Source: Thioclava arctica
GTDB taxonomy: Bacteria; Pseudomonadota; Alphaproteobacteria; Rhodobacterales; Rhodobacteraceae
Length of the DNA: 64,000 nt
Direction: 5' to 3'
Assembly (NCBI RefSeq): GCF_040892615.1
Contig: NZ_JBFRYC010000006.1
Location: 62,001 to 126,000, forward strand
Shown here: piece by piece, positions 60,987 to 64,000 of the stretch
Layout of the letters: each line of letters starts with the position of its first letter
Position numbering within the stretch: position 1 is the first letter of the stretch
Notes under the pieces: generated by a model
Database searches by the model: none
Told to the model about the DNA's origin: nothing
What the model saw: the letters and a program-made list of their open reading frames with translations, nothing else
Program-made: the position numbers and the translations under genes

Positions 60987-61462
60987 GCCTTGCGCGTGAA
61001 GTGCTGGAGGCCTGCAAGTCGCGCGGGCTGATGGTGGCGACCGCCGAAAGCTGCACCGGCGGCATGGTCGCCGCCGCGTTGACCGATATCGCCGGGTCGT
61101 CCGCCGTGGTCGAGCGCGGCTTTGTCACCTATACCAATGCCGCCAAGCGCGAGATGTTGGGGGTCAACGAGGCCACGCTAGAGGCTTACGGCGCGGTCTC
61201 TGAACCTGTGGCGCGCGAGATGGCCGCAGGCGCGCTGTCCCAGTCACACGCGCAAATCGCCGTGTCCATCACTGGCATCGCAGGCCCCGGCGGGTCCGAG
61301 CACAAGCCCGAAGGCCGCGTCTGTTTCGCGCTGGCGATGACAGGCGCGCCCGTCACCGCTGAAACCATGGAATTCGGAGCCTTGGGGCGCGCACAGGTGC
61401 GCCAAGCGGCGCGCGATCACGCGCTGGGGCTATTGCTGCGCGCCGCCCAATCTCAGCCATAG
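60983..61462 (+). CDS. pncC: CinA-type nicotinamide-nucleotide amidase (PncC)
   Basis: A protein of 159 residues corresponding to the C-terminal CinA domain, an NMN amidase in the pyridine nucleotide cycle. It has VATAESCTGGMVAAALTDIA near residue 18 and the Ser/Gly-rich SITGIAGPGGSEHKPEGRV near 98. The N-terminal molybdopterin-binding-like CinA domain is absent, as in stand-alone PncC. The ATG at 60983 overlaps the pgpA stop. Its 3' end overlaps the stop of the convergent RTX gene by ten bases. Confidence 0.92.
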   Translation: MSLAREVLEACKSRGLMVATAESCTGGMVAAALTDIAGSSAVVERGFVTYTNAAKREMLGVNEATLEAYGAVSEPVAREMAAGALSQSHAQIAVSITGIAGPGGSEHKPEGRVCFALAMTGAPVTAETMEFGALGRAQVRQAARDHALGLLLRAAQSQP

Positions 61463-63651
61463 GCTTGGGGCAATTCACTATTCGTTAGCACCCGTGTCAT
61501 GCCGGGCAAGAACGCGACCTGATCGCCATTGGCGGAAATCGTCAAGCCCGCGCTGCTGAGCAGTTGGGTTACGGGAACCGAAGACGGCGTCCCGCCGACC
61601 CCCGATGGGTTGAGAACATCGAGTTGGATCCTCTCACCATCCTGAAAATCGGAAATCGTGACATGGCTGTTGTCGAAGACGACGAATTCATCTTTGTCCG
61701 CCCCCCCGCTGAGCGTGGCATTGCCCGCCGCGGCCAATGTGTCATCCCCCGCCCCGCCGTTCAGATCGCTTGCGTTGGTCGGGTCGAGCGCGACCAGCGT
61801 ATCATTGCCGTCATCGCCGTTCAGCGTATCACTGCCACCCCCTCCAACGAGACTATCGTTGCCCGTGCCACCATCAAGGCTGTCATTGCCCGCGCCGCCA
61901 TACAGCGTGTCATCGCCAGCGCCACCCGAAAGCGTGTCCGCGCCATCCTGACCATTCAAGATGTCGTTGCCATCCGCGCCTACAAGGCTGTCATTGCCCA
62001 AGCCGCCCAGCAGCGTGTCATAGCCCGAGTCTCCGATTAAGGTGTCATTGCCTTGAAGACCCATGAGGCGGTGCGCAGAGGCGGATCCCGCAGGGGAATC
62101 TCCACTCGAGATCGAATCATCGCCCGCTGTCGCGCCGTGATCCATGACATCGCCCAAGCTCACCCCTTTGCCGCCAAGACCCTTTAGCACAGCAATGGCC
62201 GTGCCATCCGAGTTCAGCGTCAAATCGGTCCCGTCATCATGCAGCGCGATCTGAGTATCGGCCTGATGATTATCAAGCGCGATCCGATCCGCGCCGAGAG
62301 TGAAATCGGTGATTGTCGTCGCGCCGTCCCCAGACGCCACATTGGTCAGCGCGACCAGATCATTGCCCTCTCCGGTCGTGACCGTATCCCCGCTTGTGGC
62401 AAAAAGCAGATCATCGCCCTTGCCGCCGTCCAGCGTGCTTGCGCCGCCTGAAAACAACGTGTCTTCGCCTGCGCCGCCACTTAATTGGTCATTGCCAACG
62501 CCCTGCACGCCGCTCAACACATCATCGCCGCTGCCACCATCAAGGGTATTATGCCCCGCGCTTGTCAGCAGATCGTTTCCGCCCTGACCAAACAGCGTGC
62601 TGCTATCATAACTCGCACCTAGCGTGTCACCGCCAAAGCCGCCCCACAAATCCTGCCCCGAAGCGCTCGTCTCAGCGCTGTAACCCGTGGCATTGGCCGC
62701 TGTGGGTGCGTTTGGATAGATATCGGCAAGATCGGTGCCCGCAAGCCCGGTCAAGCGCACAATCGGCTGACCCTGCGAGGTCAGCACAAGGTCGTTGCCA
62801 TCGTCATGCGCGGCGACGCCCGCATCTGCCACGCCGTCAAGATGTAGCTGATCGAGACCGGGCTCAAAATCATCGACCGTCATGACCGTGCTGTCATGTT
62901 GGGCCGCATCGGCGCCTTGGTAAAACACCGGCGTCACGTTGAGCACATCTGCCGCGCCATCGCCCGCAACCGTGCTATCCGCACCCTGCCCCAGATCGAC
63001 ATGCGCCTGCGAGATCGACGAGATCGTGTCCGCCCCGGTGCCACCATCAATCGTAGCCTGCTCGCCCAGTTGATCGGAGAAACCCGTACCCGGCTCAAAG
63101 CGAATATTATCATTGCCCGCGCCGCCATCGGCCGTATTGCCATCGCCGTTGCCGAGGTTGAGCCAGTCATCGCCGCTCCCCCCGATCAACGTATTTCCCG
63201 TGCCATTGGCGGTCAGACTGTCATTGCCCATCCCGCCATCCAGCAGATCGTGACCATCCGAACCCGAGCGCAACACATCATTTCCCGCATCCCCATAGGC
63301 GCTATCGGCCCCAAGACCGGGATCAAGCGTGTCATTGCCCAGACCGCCGTGCAGCAGATCGTTCCCCGGCCCGCCATAGAGCAGATCGTTCCCGGAATTG
63401 CCCTGCAACGTGTCATTGCCGCCATAGCCCGACAACGTATCATTGCCCGCCCCTCCGGTGAGTGAATCCGCGCCGCTGGTGCCATGCAAAGCCTGATTGT
63501 CATCCAGCAAATCACCCCCGCCCTGCTGGGTGTCAGGTTGGTCGCCATTTTCATCAGAGCCGGTCTCGTCAGAATTGCTGTGATGGCTTGAGTGGTCGTT
63601 CAGAATGAAAGCCGCAGGCAAGAGCCCCAAGAATAGCAAAAAGCCCAACAT
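61453..63651 (-). CDS. RTX calcium-binding repeat protein, three-module, with N-terminal membrane segment
   Basis: A very acidic protein of 732 residues. Residues 1-17 are one hydrophobic helix (MLGFLLFLGLLPAAFIL), followed by a His/Ser/Asp-rich linker to about residue 55. Three blocks of GGxGxDxLx calcium-binding nonapeptides lie at about 56-182, 336-432 and 530-655. Each is followed by a similar capping module: 260-310 (FEPGLDQLHLDG), 448-500 (FTLGADRIALDN) and 667-722 (FQDGERIQLDV). No catalytic domain is visible. It is probably a surface or secreted structural or adhesive protein. No type I secretion genes are nearby, and the N-terminal helix is unlike classical RTX exoproteins, which use a C-terminal signal. 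Confidence 0.85.
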   Translation of the reverse strand: MLGFLLFLGLLPAAFILNDHSSHHSNSDETGSDENGDQPDTQQGGGDLLDDNQALHGTSGADSLTGGAGNDTLSGYGGNDTLQGNSGNDLLYGGPGNDLLHGGLGNDTLDPGLGADSAYGDAGNDVLRSGSDGHDLLDGGMGNDSLTANGTGNTLIGGSGDDWLNLGNGDGNTADGGAGNDNIRFEPGTGFSDQLGEQATIDGGTGADTISSISQAHVDLGQGADSTVAGDGAADVLNVTPVFYQGADAAQHDSTVMTVDDFEPGLDQLHLDGVADAGVAAHDDGNDLVLTSQGQPIVRLTGLAGTDLADIYPNAPTAANATGYSAETSASGQDLWGGFGGDTLGASYDSSTLFGQGGNDLLTSAGHNTLDGGSGDDVLSGVQGVGNDQLSGGAGEDTLFSGGASTLDGGKGDDLLFATSGDTVTTGEGNDLVALTNVASGDGATTITDFTLGADRIALDNHQADTQIALHDDGTDLTLNSDGTAIAVLKGLGGKGVSLGDVMDHGATAGDDSISSGDSPAGSASAHRLMGLQGNDTLIGDSGYDTLLGGLGNDSLVGADGNDILNGQDGADTLSGGAGDDTLYGGAGNDSLDGGTGNDSLVGGGGSDTLNGDDGNDTLVALDPTNASDLNGGAGDDTLAAAGNATLSGGADKDEFVVFDNSHVTISDFQDGERIQLDVLNPSGVGGTPSSVPVTQLLSSAGLTISANGDQVAFLPGMTRVLTNSELPQAYG

Positions 63652-63841
63652 ATGTTTGTCCCCCGAAAATTGCGCTGACTGTCTTTGAGAATTCAGTCCA
63701 GCGTCAATTCACAACGCGCGGCTCGCCGGGAAACGTGACTAATTGCGGTAGCGGAGGAAACAATGCGGCGGAATTATACCGTGGTCTCGAAACACTGTCG
63801 GTTGGAAAATACGATTTAGCACAGCACTTTGCTGGCCAAGA

Positions 63842-64000
63842 TTACGCCTGCGCCCCATAAAGCGCCGCGGCGCGCGTTTCGAACGCCTTAACGATACGGT
63901 TCATTGCCTCGTTGAACACGACGCCAATCACGCCTTGCAAGATCCGGTTCTTGAACTCGAAATCGACAAAAAACGCGACCTTGCAGCCGCCCTCGGGATT
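63842..64000 (-). CDS. COQ10/RatA-like START-domain protein (3' end only)
   Basis: The last 52 codons before the TAA at 63842-63844 are in the window; the 5' part lies beyond base 64000. The visible sequence VAFFVDFEFKNRILQGVIGV, followed by VFNEAMNRIVKAFETRAAALYG, is the C-terminal strand and long helix of the SRPBCC polyketide-cyclase-like family that includes the ubiquinone-binding COQ10 and RatA. It probably helps ubiquinone function in respiration, as in other alphaproteobacteria. A 190-base gap with no recognised gene separates it from the RTX gene on the same strand. Confidence 0.8.
   Translation of the reverse strand, partial: NPEGGCKVAFFVDFEFKNRILQGVIGVVFNEAMNRIVKAFETRAAALYGAQA

Noticed and set aside
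61453..63651. CRISPR-like or tandem DNA repeat suggested by the periodic sequence
   Set aside because: The periodicity is that of codons for GGxGxDxLx RTX repeats in one long frame; there are no unique spacers.

Overview
This window looks like chromosomal DNA of an alphaproteobacterium of the order Rhodobacterales (Rhodobacter/Roseobacter group). The GC content is high. Gene neighbourhoods such as dusB-ntrB-ntrC-ntrY-ntrX, trkA-trkH-hfq-hflX and glgP-glgB-glgC-glgA-glgX-pgm support this, as do an NtrC without the sigma-54 contact loop and a Calvin-Benson-Bassham (CBB) operon with a green-type form IA RuBisCO and CbbQ/CbbO. I cannot name a genus from the sequence. The window is almost entirely coding: no gap reaches 300 bases, and I see no rRNA, tRNA, CRISPR array or intact insertion sequence.

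Bases 1-4500 hold the 3' part of an alpha-glucoside ABC transporter operon (end of an aglG-type permease, aglA, aglK) followed by a non-pyrrolysine MttB-family methyltransferase. Bases 4657-9288 are trkA-trkH-hfq-hflX. Bases 9349-16044 are mixed housekeeping genes: a PAS protein, yicC-gmk-gamma carbonic anhydrase, a small unknown protein, a PhoR-like kinase, and rpsB-tsf. A solo LuxR regulator follows.

The centre of the window (35313 down to 16945, minus strand) is one unbroken co-directional run of 17 intact genes plus a gene remnant. The order is cbbF(fbp)-cbbP(prk)-cbbT(tkt)-cbbG(gap)-cbbA-cbbL-cbbS-[terminator]-cbbQ-cbbO-rpe-Tat metallo-beta-lactamase-SoxH-like lactamase fold protein-redoxin-cbbZ(gph)-[cbbY remnant]-ETHE1 persulfide dioxygenase-DUF442 sulfurtransferase/phosphatase-SulP transporter. 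The divergent LysR gene cbbR sits beside fbp. Carbon fixation, phosphoglycolate salvage and reduced-sulfur handling therefore appear to be strung together. The notable items here are a 44-codon cbbY fragment, a metallo-beta-lactamase-fold protein that has lost its HxHxDH motif, a strong hairpin between cbbS and cbbQ, and a SulP transporter at the distal end that could move bicarbonate or sulfur anions.

Bases 36495-47500 (minus) are the glycogen operon pgm-glgX-glgA-glgC-glgB-glgP, read from glgP. A second alpha-glucosidase gene, paralogous to aglA at base 125, diverges from it at 47661. Storage glycogen is thus placed directly next to the CBB operon, on the other side of cbbR.

Bases 49324-51913 carry the pseudouridine catabolic pair psuK-psuG and a DUF502 membrane protein. 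Bases 51973-59146 (minus) carry ntrX, ntrY, ntrC, ntrB and dusB, with ispD-ispF-pgpA-pncC diverging from them. IspD and IspF are separated by a single in-frame stop codon. The window ends with a three-module RTX calcium-binding protein and the 3' end of a COQ10/RatA-like START-domain gene. All functional calls are from reading the translated sequence and known families; no database search was possible.
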